In this document: positions 7,427-16,929 of the stretch, piece after piece
Layout of the letters: every line of letters starts with the position of its first letter
Numbering within the stretch: position 1 is the first letter of the stretch
NCBI GenBank assembly: GCA_025055595.1
Contig: JANWWU010000006.1
Span: 1-33,035, forward strand
Reading direction: 5' to 3'
Length of the DNA: 33,035 nt
Source of the DNA: Planctomycetota bacterium
Lineage (GTDB): Bacteria; Planctomycetota; UBA11346
Program-made: the position numbers and the translations under genes
Notes under the pieces: generated by a model
What the model saw: the letters and a program-made list of their open reading frames with translations, nothing else
What the model was told of the DNA's origin: nothing
The model's database searches: none

Positions 7427-10400
7427 ATGCCTTTGTCGCCATCGCAGCGCTGGTCCAGCGCCGTGCATGATCTGTTGGCGTGCGCCCGCGGCCGCCTGCC
7501 GCCGTCGTTCCTCGAGCGGCGGCTGGCCGATCTCGGCCTGAGCGGGGTGCCGCCCCTGCCGGGAAGCGATATTGCGCGCCTCGAGCACGCCGTCGATCTC
7601 GTCAATGCCATCGCCGCCGGGCGGCCGATCCCCGGCGGCGTGCCGCCAGCGGCGGCGCTCGATGCTGCCTTCCCCGCCGACCACCCGACGCTGGCCGCGC
7701 TGCGGCGCTTGGCCGACGAATACCTGGCGGCGCTGCGGCCGAGCAAGCGCGACAAGCGCGAGGCCGCCAGCAGCGCGCCGCCGTTGGCCGCGCCGCCGCC
7801 GGCGTCCGCCGGCGAAGCGCGGCCGGCTTCCGCCCCCCCAGCGGCGCGCCACGAGCCCGCGGCGCAAGCCGCGCCCACCGAGGAGTCGCGCCGTGCCGAG
7901 GAGCCGCGCGCGGAGCGCGGCGCCCGCGAGACGCGGCCGGCGCGCGCCCCGCGCGCTCTGCGCTCCGAGCGCACGCCGCGCGTGAGCTGGGAGTCCTGGC
8001 TGGCGTATTGCTTCCCAGCGGTCAGCGAGCTGGCGACCGCGGCCCCGGCGCCGGCGGCCAGCGAGCTGCCGCCGGCCCTGGCTTCCTGGACGATCGACGA
8101 CGAGGCGCGACGCTGCCTGCTGCGCATCCGCGAGCGGATGGCGCACGTCGAACAGGCGCGGGAACGCGGCGAGGACCTGGCGCCGGCGCTGCGCGAGCTG
8201 GCCTTCGCCATCCTGCGCGCGCCCCTGGAGGCGCGCGATGAGCTGCGGACGATGATCGCCGATGCCTGGCGGCGGCGCGGGCTGGCCTGCGAGCGCTCGG
8301 CGCTCTATCCGCCGCCGTCGCTCAGCGTCATGAAGCGGCGCTGGGAGGCCCTGCTCGCCGAGCGCGGTCCCGAGGATCCGCAGGTGCAGGCGGCCTGGGA
8401 GCAGCTGCTCGCCGCCCACCCCGAGGCGCGCGCCAAGCTCGAGCAGGAGCGGCAGCGCGAGCTGCAGGGCCTGCTCGAGCGCCTGCGCGCGGTGGCCTGC
8501 GCCGAGGGCGCCGATGCCGCCGCCGTGCAGGAGCTGCGCGCGCGCCTCGTCGCGCGCTTCGCCGGCGTCGAGCCGCGCATCGCGGAGATCCTCGCCGCGG
8601 CGCGCGCGGCCGAAGCAGCGGTGGCGCACGCCGGCAAGCTGATCGCCGAGCGCCACTGGGAGGACCCCGAGGTGCAGGCGGCGCTGGCGGCGCTCGATGA
8701 GCGTCAGCAGCGGCGCTTCGCCGAGCAGCGGCAGCGCGAGCTCGCCGAGCTGACGCGCCGCTTCGCGACGGCGCTGCGCGAGCAGGGACCCGATGCCGAA
8801 GCGACGCAGGCCGCGCAGGCGCGCCTGGCGGCGCGCTTTCCCAGCGAGGCGGCGGCGGCCGAGCGCCAGTGCGCGCGCGCACGCCGCGAACGGGCGCTGG
8901 CCGAGCAGGAGCGGGCGCGCGAGGCCGCGGGGCGGGCGCTGTCGGGCGTGCATCTCGGCAGCCACGACCATCGCCTCTCGCGCCTCGCCCCGCACCCGCG
9001 CTGGCGCCTGCTCGCCGTCGTCGCCGAGCCGCTCGAGCAGGGCGGTCAGCGGCGGGGAGTCTGCGTCGTGCTGGCGCTGCCCGACGACGCCGCGCTGCCG
9101 CCGGCGGGGCTGCCCGCAGGGTGGCGGGCCGATGCCTGCGCCGATCTCGAGCAGCTCGACCGGGCGGTGCAGACCCTGCTCGATGCCCCGCAGCTCGGCA
9201 TCCTCGGCGTGACGATGGCCGAGGACGAGGCGCCGAGCGCCGCGCAACTGCAGGCGCTGCGCTGGGCCCTGCTCGTCCTCGAGCGTCGCGGGCCGCAGCG
9301 CCTCGTCATCGAGAGTCCGGCTTCCGCCGAGGAGCGCGCGGCCCTACTGTCGGCCTTGCGCAAGGCGGCGCCGAGCAGCGAGCTCGAGATCGTCGAGGCG
9401 GCGCGCACCGAACCACGCTGGGCGCTCGCCGAGGCCCTGGCGCTCAGCTGGCTCGGAGAGCGCGCCGCCGACCGCGCGCGCATCGCGCAGAGCGGCCTGC
9501 TGGACGGCTGCCTGCTGGCGCCGCCCGCCGCGCTGCGCGAGACGATCCAGCACCTCGGCGAGGGCCGGCTGCCGCCGACGGCGGCAATCCACGGTTTGCT
9601 CGACCTTGCGGCCGAGGACAGCGGCGGCGTGATCGAGGCCCTGCTCGCCGCGGTCGGCGATCGTCTCGGCGAGGACAGCGAGGCGCTGCTCGCCCTGCAT
9701 CGCCAGCTGCTGAGCCGCGGCCGTGGCGGCGATCCCGCGCACCGCGCGCGCGCCCTGGCCTGGCTCGACGGCATCGCCGAGCACCTGTGTCCGCGCGAGC
9801 GCCTGCGCCTGGGCGCTGCCGCCTTCGCCGCGCAGGCGGCGAACGAGGGCGTCGAGCGCGAGCGCGTCGCCCGCCTGCTGCAGCGCTTCGCCGAGCTGCG
9901 CGAGGACTATCCGGCCGAAGTGACGGAGGCGGCGCTGACGGCGGCCGCGGCCGCGCGCGAGGCCTGCGATCTCGAGCATGCCGAGCTGCTGATCGCGCCC
10001 TGGCAGCGCGCCGATGCGATCGCCTGCGGCGGCCGCCTGCTCGCGCTGCGGCTGGCCGAGGAGCGCGCGCGCCTCGCCGCCGCCACCGGGCGCTGGAAGG
10101 ATGCCTTGCGCCACCTCGAGCGCGCCGGCGAGCTGGCGCAGCGCCTGGCCGACGCCCGCGAGCGCGCCGCCGCCAGCCAGCGCCTGAGCGCGCTGCGCGC
10201 CGCGGTGCTCGCCGACGATCCGCACGCCAGCGACGCCGAGCGGCAGGCGGCGCTCGCCGAGGCTCTCGGCGCGGCGCCGAGCCCGGCCCTCGCCGGCGAG
10301 CTCGCCGAGCGCGGCAGCGACAACCGCCGCCTGGCGCATCTCGCGCTGCTCGCCGTCGCCGTTCGCCGCCAGGACGAGGTGCTGATCGGCGCCTACCTCG

Positions 10401-10747
10401 CGCGGCGCGAGCGCTGGTGCCAGCCGCGCGACGCCCAGGCCTGGGCGATCGCCGCCCTGCGCGCGGTGATCCTGGCCGCAAGCGACGCCGAGGCCGCGCG
10501 CGCGCAGCTGGCGCTGGCGCGCGAGCGCGCGGGGACGCTCGCCGAGCGCTTGGCGGTGCTGGCGGCGGCGACCAGCGCGCAGCTGCTCGGCGCCGCCCAG
10601 CGCGATCTGCGCGAGCAGCTGCACGCCCTGCGCCGGCAGTCGCCGCTGGCCGCCTCGACGATCAGCGCCCTCGAGCGGGCGCTCGCCCGCCACCCCGATA
10701 CCGCCGCCGCTCTCAAGGAAGCGTTGCCGCTGCTGCCCAGGCCTTGA
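7427..10747 (+). CDS. Large Ala/Arg/Glu-rich protein of unknown function with internal repeat and TPR-like C-terminal half
   Basis: In-frame ATG at 7427 (MPLSPSQRWSSAVHDLLACARGRLPPSFLERRLADLGL...) within the 6512-10747 ORF; the upstream part of that ORF lies antisense to mlaF. Confidence 0.8.
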   Translation: MPLSPSQRWSSAVHDLLACARGRLPPSFLERRLADLGLSGVPPLPGSDIARLEHAVDLVNAIAAGRPIPGGVPPAAALDAAFPADHPTLAALRRLADEYLAALRPSKRDKREAASSAPPLAAPPPASAGEARPASAPPAARHEPAAQAAPTEESRRAEEPRAERGARETRPARAPRALRSERTPRVSWESWLAYCFPAVSELATAAPAPAASELPPALASWTIDDEARRCLLRIRERMAHVEQARERGEDLAPALRELAFAILRAPLEARDELRTMIADAWRRRGLACERSALYPPPSLSVMKRRWEALLAERGPEDPQVQAAWEQLLAAHPEARAKLEQERQRELQGLLERLRAVACAEGADAAAVQELRARLVARFAGVEPRIAEILAAARAAEAAVAHAGKLIAERHWEDPEVQAALAALDERQQRRFAEQRQRELAELTRRFATALREQGPDAEATQAAQARLAARFPSEAAAAERQCARARRERALAEQERAREAAGRALSGVHLGSHDHRLSRLAPHPRWRLLAVVAEPLEQGGQRRGVCVVLALPDDAALPPAGLPAGWRADACADLEQLDRAVQTLLDAPQLGILGVTMAEDEAPSAAQLQALRWALLVLERRGPQRLVIESPASAEERAALLSALRKAAPSSELEIVEAARTEPRWALAEALALSWLGERAADRARIAQSGLLDGCLLAPPAALRETIQHLGEGRLPPTAAIHGLLDLAAEDSGGVIEALLAAVGDRLGEDSEALLALHRQLLSRGRGGDPAHRARALAWLDGIAEHLCPRERLRLGAAAFAAQAANEGVERERVARLLQRFAELREDYPAEVTEAALTAAAAAREACDLEHAELLIAPWQRADAIACGGRLLALRLAEERARLAAATGRWKDALRHLERAGELAQRLADARERAAASQRLSALRAAVLADDPHASDAERQAALAEALGAAPSPALAGELAERGSDNRRLAHLALLAVAVRRQDEVLIGAYLARRERWCQPRDAQAWAIAALRAVILAASDAEAARAQLALARERAGTLAERLAVLAAATSAQLLGAAQRDLREQLHALRRQSPLAASTISALERALARHPDTAAALKEALPLLPRP
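8360..8860 (+). repeat. Internal protein-level tandem duplication (two units, starts 288 bp apart)
   Basis: Unit 1: ERGPEDPQVQAAW...LEQERQRELQGLLERLRAVACAEGADAAAVQELRARLVARF. Unit 2: ERHWEDPEVQAAL...FAEQRQRELAELTRRFATALREQGPDAEATQAAQARLAARF. Confidence 0.7.
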
Positions 10748-11329
10748 TCAGGCGGCGCGGCGGCGCAGCCGCCAGCTCGCCCAGACGCCGCCGAGGAAGC
10801 CGCCGAGGTGCATCTGCCAGCTGATCATCTGCGCGCGGTTGCTGGCGCTCGGCAGCATGCCGGGGATCAGGCCGGAGAGCAGGACGGCGAAGGGCAGGGC
10901 GAGCAGGATCGCACCCCAGCTGCGCCGGAACAGCCCATTGGCGACGAGGAAGCCGACGAGGCCGAAGACGATGCCGCTGGCACCGACATGCGGCAGCCCG
11001 GGCCGCGCGATGAGCCAGGTGAAGAGACCGGCGATCAGCGCGCTGCTCAGCGCGGCGAGCGCGGTCAGGCGGCGGGAGTACCAGCACGCGACCGTGCCGA
11101 GGACGAGCAGCGCGATGCTGTTGGACAGCAGGTGCCAGAGATCGGCGTGCAGGACGTGGCAGGTCAGCACGCCGATCAGGCCGCGCGGCTCGCGCGGCCA
11201 CAGCCCGCCCCACTGCACGAGGTCGATGCCGACGACGCGCAGTCCGACATCGACGGCGAAGATCACCCACAGCAGCAGGACCCAGCGCGCGACGATCGCG
11301 AGCGCGCTCGCACGCGTGCGGCCCGGCAT
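10748..11329 (-). CDS. Rhomboid family intramembrane serine protease
   Basis: 'HVLHADLWHLLSNSIALLVLG', catalytic 'GASGIVFGLVGFLVANG', and 'QMHLGGFLGG'. Confidence 0.9.
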   Translation of the reverse strand: MPGRTRASALAIVARWVLLLWVIFAVDVGLRVVGIDLVQWGGLWPREPRGLIGVLTCHVLHADLWHLLSNSIALLVLGTVACWYSRRLTALAALSSALIAGLFTWLIARPGLPHVGASGIVFGLVGFLVANGLFRRSWGAILLALPFAVLLSGLIPGMLPSASNRAQMISWQMHLGGFLGGVWASWRLRRRAA

Positions 11330-11341
11330 GCGGCGCTCGCC

Positions 11342-11995
11342 TCAGGGGGCGGGCTGCGGGCGCGGAGCGTTCGGCGGGATGGCGATGATCTCGACCCGCC
11401 GATTGCGCTGGCGGTTCTGCTCGCTGGTGTTGGGCACCAGCGGCCGCTGATCGCCGTAGCCGGCGAGCCCGAGGCGGCTGGCCGGGATGCCGCGGCTCTC
11501 CAGATAGAGCAGGACCTCGCGCGCGCGCGCCGCGCTGAGGTCCCAGTTGTCCTGCCACAGGTGCTTGGTGCGGGTGATCTTCTGATCGTCGGTGTGGCCG
11601 ACGACGCGGATGTCGTGATTGGGGAAGCGCTCGCGGATCACCGCGACGACCTTGTTGAGCGAGCTCTTGGCGGCGGCGGTCAGCTGGGCCGAGCCGCTCT
11701 TGAAGAGAACCTCGCTCGGCACTTCGAAAGACACCTCGACCTCGCGCGTGCTGACGCGGGTATTCGGGTCGACCGCCGACTGGATGGTCGCGACCGACTC
11801 GTCCTTGCCGGAGAGCTGCTGCTGCACGGCGGCGGCGTCCTTGCGGTAGAGCTGCTCCTCGAGCTCGGCGATCTGGCGCTTGTACTCGTCGATCTCGACA
11901 TCCTTGTAAGTGAGTTCGCGCTTCTCGCTGCTCGCGCAGCCGGCGAGCAGAGCCAGAAGGGCGACGAGGGCGAGCAGGGGCAGGCGGTGCAGCAT
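11342..11995 (-). CDS. OmpA/MotB-domain lipoprotein (peptidoglycan-binding)
   Basis: Lipobox 'LLAGCASS'; OmpA C-terminal 'VLFKSGSAQLTAAAKSSLNKV...VVGHTDDQKI...LSAARAREVLLYLESRGIPASRLGLAGYGDQRPLVPN...NRRVEI'. Start set at MLHRLPLLALVALL. Confidence 0.9.
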   Translation of the reverse strand: MLHRLPLLALVALLALLAGCASSEKRELTYKDVEIDEYKRQIAELEEQLYRKDAAAVQQQLSGKDESVATIQSAVDPNTRVSTREVEVSFEVPSEVLFKSGSAQLTAAAKSSLNKVVAVIRERFPNHDIRVVGHTDDQKITRTKHLWQDNWDLSAARAREVLLYLESRGIPASRLGLAGYGDQRPLVPNTSEQNRQRNRRVEIIAIPPNAPRPQPAP

Positions 11996-12038
11996 GCGCG
12001 CTATCAGAACGGCAGCGGCGGCATTGACAAGCCGGTAC

Positions 12039-13121
12039 TCACGGCAGGCTGCGGATCTTCGCGGCGACGGCATCGCCCATCTCGCGGGTGCCGACGACCG
12101 CGCAGCCGGGCTGGGCGATGTCGCGGGTGCGCAGGCCCTCGGCGAGCACGGCGCGGATCGCGCGCTCGACGAGCTGGGCCTCGGCCTCGAGGCGCAGGCC
12201 GTGGCGCAGCAGCAGGGCGGCGGTCGCGATCGTCGCCAACGGGTTGGCGATGCCCTGGCCGGCGATGTCGGGGGCGCTGCCGTGGATCGGCTCGAAGAAG
12301 CCGACCGGTCCGCCGATGCTCGCCGAGGCCAGCATGCCGATCGAGCCGGTCAGCTGGCTGGCCTCGTCGGAGAGGATGTCGCCGAACATGTTGTTGGTGA
12401 CCACGACATCGAACTGGCGCGGGGCGCGGATCAGCTGCATCGCCGCGTTGTCGACATACATGTGGGTCAGGCGCACATCGGGGAACTCGCGCGCGACGCG
12501 GGTCGCGACCTCGCGCCACAGCTGCGAGGACTCCAGGACATTGGCCTTGTCGACCGAGCACACCTGACGGCGGCGCGCGCGCGCCAGGGTGCAGGCGAGG
12601 CGGACGATGCGCTCGACTTCACGCTCGCTGTAGACCTCGGTGTTGAAGCCGCGCCGCTCCGCGCCCTCGCCGCTGATCCCGCGTGGGGTGCCGAAGTAGA
12701 TGCCGCCGGTCAGCTCGCGGACCACCAGAATGTCGGTGCCGCGCACCACCTCGGGCTTCAGCGTCGAGGCTTCGACCAGCTCGTCGAAGACGATCGCCGG
12801 CCTGAGGTTGGCCCAGGCGTCGAGCTCGCGGCGCAGGCGCAGCAGGCCGGCCTCCGGCTTCAAGTGGTGCGGCAGGTTCTCCCACCGCGGGCCGCCGATC
12901 GCGCCGAACAGCAGGGCCTGCGAGTCCTTCACCCCGCGCACGGTATCTTCCGGCAGCGGCACCCCCGTCGCGTCGATCGCCGCCCCGCCGGCGAGGTACT
13001 CGCGGAACACGAACGCATGTCCGCAGCGCTCGCCGACCGCCAGCAGCGCCTTGCGCGCCTCCGCGATCACCTCCGGCCCGATCCCGTCGCCGCCGATCAC
13101 CGAGATGGTGTAGGTCGCCAT
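12039..13121 (-). CDS. leuB: 3-isopropylmalate dehydrogenase
   Basis: '[21 protein letters not shown]', '[15 protein letters not shown]', '[15 protein letters not shown]', '[11 protein letters not shown]', '[23 protein letters not shown]'. Confidence 0.97.
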   Translation of the reverse strand: MATYTISVIGGDGIGPEVIAEARKALLAVGERCGHAFVFREYLAGGAAIDATGVPLPEDTVRGVKDSQALLFGAIGGPRWENLPHHLKPEAGLLRLRRELDAWANLRPAIVFDELVEASTLKPEVVRGTDILVVRELTGGIYFGTPRGISGEGAERRGFNTEVYSEREVERIVRLACTLARARRRQVCSVDKANVLESSQLWREVATRVAREFPDVRLTHMYVDNAAMQLIRAPRQFDVVVTNNMFGDILSDEASQLTGSIGMLASASIGGPVGFFEPIHGSAPDIAGQGIANPLATIATAALLLRHGLRLEAEAQLVERAIRAVLAEGLRTRDIAQPGCAVVGTREMGDAVAAKIRSLP

Positions 13122-13125
13122 AAAC

Positions 13126-13141
13126 TCCCCTGAAGAGGGGA
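13126..13141 (-). promoter_or_regulatory. Hairpin covering the candidate Shine-Dalgarno of leuB
   Basis: In leuB orientation TCCCCT-CTTC-AGGGGA followed by GTTTATG; the 3' stem strand is the purine-rich AGGGGA(G). Confidence 0.5.
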
Positions 13142-13186
13142 TTCTAGCCCTGGCCGCGCCCTGTCATGCCCGCCGGGCGGCCGATC

Positions 13187-13636
13187 CTAGGGAGGCTCGA
13201 GGGCCTTGGGCGCCTGCGGATCGGCGAGGTAGAGCCAGTAGAGCTGTCCCTCGTGGCGCAGGTCGTAGATCAGGCAGGCCCGCCAGCGCTCGGGGTCTTC
13301 GATGATCCCATAGCCGCCGAGCAACGCGATGTGCGCGCCCCAGGGCCGCGGTTGGCCGCTGAGCAGGTCGATGTCCTTCGGCGTCGGATGCAGCTCTTTG
13401 AGCTGCCGCACCGCGACCAGCGCGGGTTCGCGCAGCCGGCGCAGCTGCTCCGGGTCCCGCAGATGCTGGCGCACGCGGTCGATCAGCGCCGCATAGTGAT
13501 CCTCGATGCGCTCGGATGCGGCGCGTTCCGGAACATGCTGGAAGGCGCTGATCAAGATGCCGGCCGCGAGTCCGCCGACGACGAGCCCGGCGAGGGTTCC
13601 GCCGAGGCAGCCGAGCGCGGCGCTGAGACAGCCCAT
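13187..13636 (-). CDS. Conserved-looking hypothetical protein with N-terminal membrane segment
   Basis: ORF fits between cysH and leuB; Gly-rich hydrophobic N-terminus, soluble C-terminus. Confidence 0.65.
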   Translation of the reverse strand: MGCLSAALGCLGGTLAGLVVGGLAAGILISAFQHVPERAASERIEDHYAALIDRVRQHLRDPEQLRRLREPALVAVRQLKELHPTPKDIDLLSGQPRPWGAHIALLGGYGIIEDPERWRACLIYDLRHEGQLYWLYLADPQAPKALEPP

Positions 13637-13639
13637 GAC

Positions 13640-14350
13640 TCACTCCTTGGGGGGAGCAGGGCGGCGATGCAGGCCGCACTCCTTGCGCGTCGCCTCCTCC
13701 CACCACCAGCGGCCCTCCCGCTCGTGCTGTCCGGGCAGCACGGGGCGAGTGCAGGGCGCGCAGCCGATCGAGAGGTAGCCGCGCTCGTGCAGGGGGTTGT
13801 AGGGCAGCTCGAGCGCGCGGATCACCGTCCATACCTCGGCCAGCGTCATGTGGGCCAGCGGGTTGTACTTGATCAGCGGCGCCCCGTCGCGGCCTTGAAA
13901 GGCGCTGTCCGTCTCGACCTGCTCGAGGCTGCTGCGGGTCGGGCTCTGGTCGCGGCGCTGGCCGGTGATCCAGGCGCGCAGCCCGGCGAGGTAGCGGCGC
14001 AGCGGCGCGACCTTGCGGATGCGGCAGCACTCCTCGTGGCCGTCGACGCGGAACGAGAACAGCCCCTTGGCGCGGACCAGGGCCTCGACGGCGGCGGCGT
14101 CCGGAAACAGCACCTCGATGCGCAACGCGAAGTGCCGCTCGACGCGGTCGAGGAACTCGTAGGTCTCGGGGTGGAGGCGGCCGGTGTCGAGGGTGAAGAC
14201 GCGAAACGGCAGGCCGCTTTGGCGCGCGTATGCGAGCAGGACGACATCCTCGGCGCCGCTGAAGGCGATCGCGCAGTCGCGGCCGTGCTCGGCGAGGGCG
14301 CGCGCGATGAGGGCGGCCGGCTCCAGGGGCGGCGAAGGCATCAGCGCCAT
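13640..14350 (-). CDS. cysH: Phosphoadenylyl/adenylyl-sulfate reductase (Fe-S, APS-type)
   Basis: '[15 protein letters not shown]', '[15 protein letters not shown]', '[11 protein letters not shown]', 'RRDQSPTR', 'GCAPCTRPV'. The CC plus CxxC pair indicates the 4Fe-4S APS-reductase subtype. Start is MALMPSPP or MPSPP. Confidence 0.92.
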   Translation of the reverse strand: MALMPSPPLEPAALIARALAEHGRDCAIAFSGAEDVVLLAYARQSGLPFRVFTLDTGRLHPETYEFLDRVERHFALRIEVLFPDAAAVEALVRAKGLFSFRVDGHEECCRIRKVAPLRRYLAGLRAWITGQRRDQSPTRSSLEQVETDSAFQGRDGAPLIKYNPLAHMTLAEVWTVIRALELPYNPLHERGYLSIGCAPCTRPVLPGQHEREGRWWWEEATRKECGLHRRPAPPKE

Positions 14351-14462
14351 CCTCGCCGCCGGACTGTCGGCGCAATCGCGTTCTGCCTCCGGTCCGCGCC
14401 GGCGCCAGCGGTTGCGCGGTCGCCGCTGCGCACATACTACGCCACCCGCTTGAGGTGTACGC

Positions 14463-14918
14463 ATGGCCGTCCGCATCCGCCTCGCTCGTTTCGGTCGCTT
14501 GCATCGTCCCTTCTTCCGCATCGTCGCCATCGACGCCCGCGAGTCGCGCGATGGCAAGGCGCTCGAGGTCCTCGGCACCTATGATCCGCTGTTGCCCGAC
14601 GGGCAGGCGATCCAGGCCAAGCGCGAGCGGATCGAGGCCTGGCTCAAGCAGGGCGCGGTGATGGTCGATACCGTCCGCAACCTGCTCAAGCACCACGGCG
14701 TCGAGATCACCTACCCGGTGTCGGCGAAGATCGCGCGCCGCGCCAAGGACCGTCCGCCGCGCAAGGACGGCACGAAGTTCGTGCCGCCGACGCGGCGGGC
14801 GCTGCGCAAGCATGCCGCCCGCCTCAAGGCCCAGCGCAAGGCCGCGGCGCAGCAGGCGGCGGGCCAGGCCGCTGGCGCCCCGGCGGCGAGCGAGCCGGCG
14901 CCCGAAGCCAAGGCCTGA
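14463..14918 (+). CDS. rpsP: 30S ribosomal protein S16 with Ala-rich C-terminal extension
   Basis: '[43 protein letters not shown]...[10 protein letters not shown]...TVRNLLK'. Confidence 0.96.
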   Translation: MAVRIRLARFGRLHRPFFRIVAIDARESRDGKALEVLGTYDPLLPDGQAIQAKRERIEAWLKQGAVMVDTVRNLLKHHGVEITYPVSAKIARRAKDRPPRKDGTKFVPPTRRALRKHAARLKAQRKAAAQQAAGQAAGAPAASEPAPEAKA

Positions 14919-15350
14919 TCAGCGCGGCGGCAGGCCGTCGTCGGCGGCCAGCGCGGCGATCGTCGCCGCATCGTGGAGGGGGCCGCGGCCGATGCCGGGG
15001 CAGTCGCGCGCCGTCTCCTGCCAGGCCTCGGGGCTGACCAGGTTGCTGGCCCAGAACGGCCAGGTCCGGCACTGGCGGGGACGCAGCTCGTAGATCAGGC
15101 AGCCGTGCGCGCGCGACCAGAAGACGCAGGCGCCGTCGCCGCGCTCGCGCAGGCTGCGCCGCGGTTCGCCGCCGCGCCACACCAGCCGCGTATAGACTTC
15201 GCGGAAGCGGCCGCGCTCGAGGCCGAGGCGCTCGGCGATCGCGTCGGCCTCGGCCTCGCTCAGCCACACGTGGCCGGGGGCCCCGCTGCAGCAGCGCCCG
15301 CAGCGGGTGCAGGCGAAGCGCAGGCCAGCGGCGTACCAGGGCTCGGCCAT
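14919..15350 (-). CDS. YkgJ-family cysteine cluster protein
   Basis: 'FACTRCGRCCSGAPGHVWLSEAEADAIAERLGL', 'CVFWSRAHGCLIYELRPRQCRTWPFW'. Start at MAEPWYAAG. Confidence 0.88.
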   Translation of the reverse strand: MAEPWYAAGLRFACTRCGRCCSGAPGHVWLSEAEADAIAERLGLERGRFREVYTRLVWRGGEPRRSLRERGDGACVFWSRAHGCLIYELRPRQCRTWPFWASNLVSPEAWQETARDCPGIGRGPLHDAATIAALAADDGLPPR

Positions 15351-15351
15351 G

Positions 15352-16842
15352 TCAATCGATCGCCGCCTGTTCGCCGGTGCGCAGGACATCGACGATCGCC
15401 TGCGCGCTGTCGGCGTCGTGGAGCCGTTCGACGACGAAGGCGCTGTTCTCCAGCATCTCGGCGATGCGCGCCTGCAGCCGCTGATGGACGCGCGGCTGCC
15501 CGGCCGGGGTCAGCAGGATGAAGAACAGGCGCGCGCGCTCAGGGCTGCCATCGACCGGCACCCCCTGCTCGGCGCGCGCGAACACGAGCAGCGGCCGCTC
15601 CAGCCCGGCGAGGCGGGCGTGCGGCATCGCGATGCCGCGGCCGAGATAGGTGCAGGCCAGGCGCTCGCGCTCGATCACCGCCTGCGCGATGGTCTCGGCC
15701 GGCAGCGGCAGCTCCTCCGCCGGCACGCGGGTGAGCGCCAGCCGCGCCGCCTGGGCGATCGAGCCGGCGCTGAGCCCGAGCACCACCCGCCCGGGCGTGA
15801 TCGCATCGGCGACCGACAGCTGCAGCTCGGTCTCGAACTCGTCGGACACCGTGCCGATCAGCTCCTCGATGACGTCCTCGAAGCTGACCAGGCCGACCCA
15901 CTGCCCGGCGCCGTCGGTGAGCAGGGCGACCTGCTGGCGGCGCCGCTGCAGTTCGGCGAGCAGCTGCTCGAGCGGCGTGCTGTCGGCGGCGACGAAGGCC
16001 GGCCGCGCCAGCGCGCGGACCTCCGGCTCGCGGCCCTCGGCGAGCGCGAACAGCAGGTCCTTGACGTGGACGATGCCGCTGGGCATCGCGCCCTCGGCCT
16101 CGATCAGCGGGAAGCGCGACAGCCGCGACTCGCGGATCACCGCGAGGTTCTCGGCCCAGGAGCGGCGGGCGTCGAGCACCCGCACCTGCCGCGCCGGCCG
16201 CATCGCGTCGCGCGCCTTGAGCTCGCCGAGGTCGAAGACATTCTCGATGTAGAGCAAGCGACGGAACGACAGCAGGCCGCCGGCCTGCGAGCGGTCGAGG
16301 ATGATCCGCAGCTCGTCGACGCTGTGCCGCTCGTGCGGCTGGTACTCGGGGAAGCCGAGCAGGCGCACCAGCAGGTTGGCGAGGCGGTTGAGGACCCACA
16401 GCGGCAGGAAGAACAGGCGGCGGAAGACGAGCAGCGGCCGCGCGCACCACAGCGCGGCGCGGTCGGAGACCCGGATCGCCAGCGACTTCGGCACCAGCTC
16501 GCCGAGGACGATGTGCGCGCCGGCGACCAGCACATAGGAGACGAGCATCGCCGCGATCATGCGCGCGAGGGACGGCTGCTCGCCCTGCACCGCCAGCGTC
16601 GCCAGCTGTCCGACCATCCCGAGGGCGACGCTCGCCAGCGTGATGCCGACCTGGCATACCGCGAGGTAGTCATCGAGCCGCGCCTGGATGTCGGCGACCA
16701 GCCGCGCCCGCGGGTCGCCCCGCTCGATCAGCTCCTCGACGCGCGAAGAGCGCACGCGGACGATCGCGAACTCGGCGAGGACGAAGAAGCCATTGAGCGC
16801 CAGCAGGACGAGGATGGCGACGGCGTAGCCGACGAACTCCAT
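15352..16842 (-). CDS. CNNM (DUF21)-CBS pair transporter (HlyC/CorC-like) with C-terminal PTS EIIA type-2-like domain
   Basis: DUF21 'LLALNGFFVLAEFAIVRVRSSRVEELI'; CBS region 'FPLIEAEGAMPSGIVHVKDLLFAL...GLVSFEDVIEELIG'; C-terminal 'CTYLGRGIAMPHARLAGLERPLLVFARAEQGVPV...ARLFFILLTPAGQPRVHQRLQARIAEML'. Confidence 0.87.
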   Translation of the reverse strand: MEFVGYAVAILVLLALNGFFVLAEFAIVRVRSSRVEELIERGDPRARLVADIQARLDDYLAVCQVGITLASVALGMVGQLATLAVQGEQPSLARMIAAMLVSYVLVAGAHIVLGELVPKSLAIRVSDRAALWCARPLLVFRRLFFLPLWVLNRLANLLVRLLGFPEYQPHERHSVDELRIILDRSQAGGLLSFRRLLYIENVFDLGELKARDAMRPARQVRVLDARRSWAENLAVIRESRLSRFPLIEAEGAMPSGIVHVKDLLFALAEGREPEVRALARPAFVAADSTPLEQLLAELQRRRQQVALLTDGAGQWVGLVSFEDVIEELIGTVSDEFETELQLSVADAITPGRVVLGLSAGSIAQAARLALTRVPAEELPLPAETIAQAVIERERLACTYLGRGIAMPHARLAGLERPLLVFARAEQGVPVDGSPERARLFFILLTPAGQPRVHQRLQARIAEMLENSAFVVERLHDADSAQAIVDVLRTGEQAAID

Positions 16843-16929
16843 CGCCGGCGACCATAGGCGCGCCGCCGCCCACGGAATGCGCAGCGCAGCCGACGATGGA
16901 GCCGAGCTGCCGGCGACTAGGCTGCGCCC

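Noticed and set aside
6449-9247. 932-aa minus ORF as a single fused protein
   Set aside because: Only its C-terminal ~290 aa (6449-7321) is MlaF; the upstream part is antisense to the + gene 7427-10747.
14416-14450. TTGCGC-17 nt-TACTAC as a sigma-70 promoter for rpsP
   Set aside because: Spacing is right but each hexamer matches consensus at only about half the positions; expected by chance.
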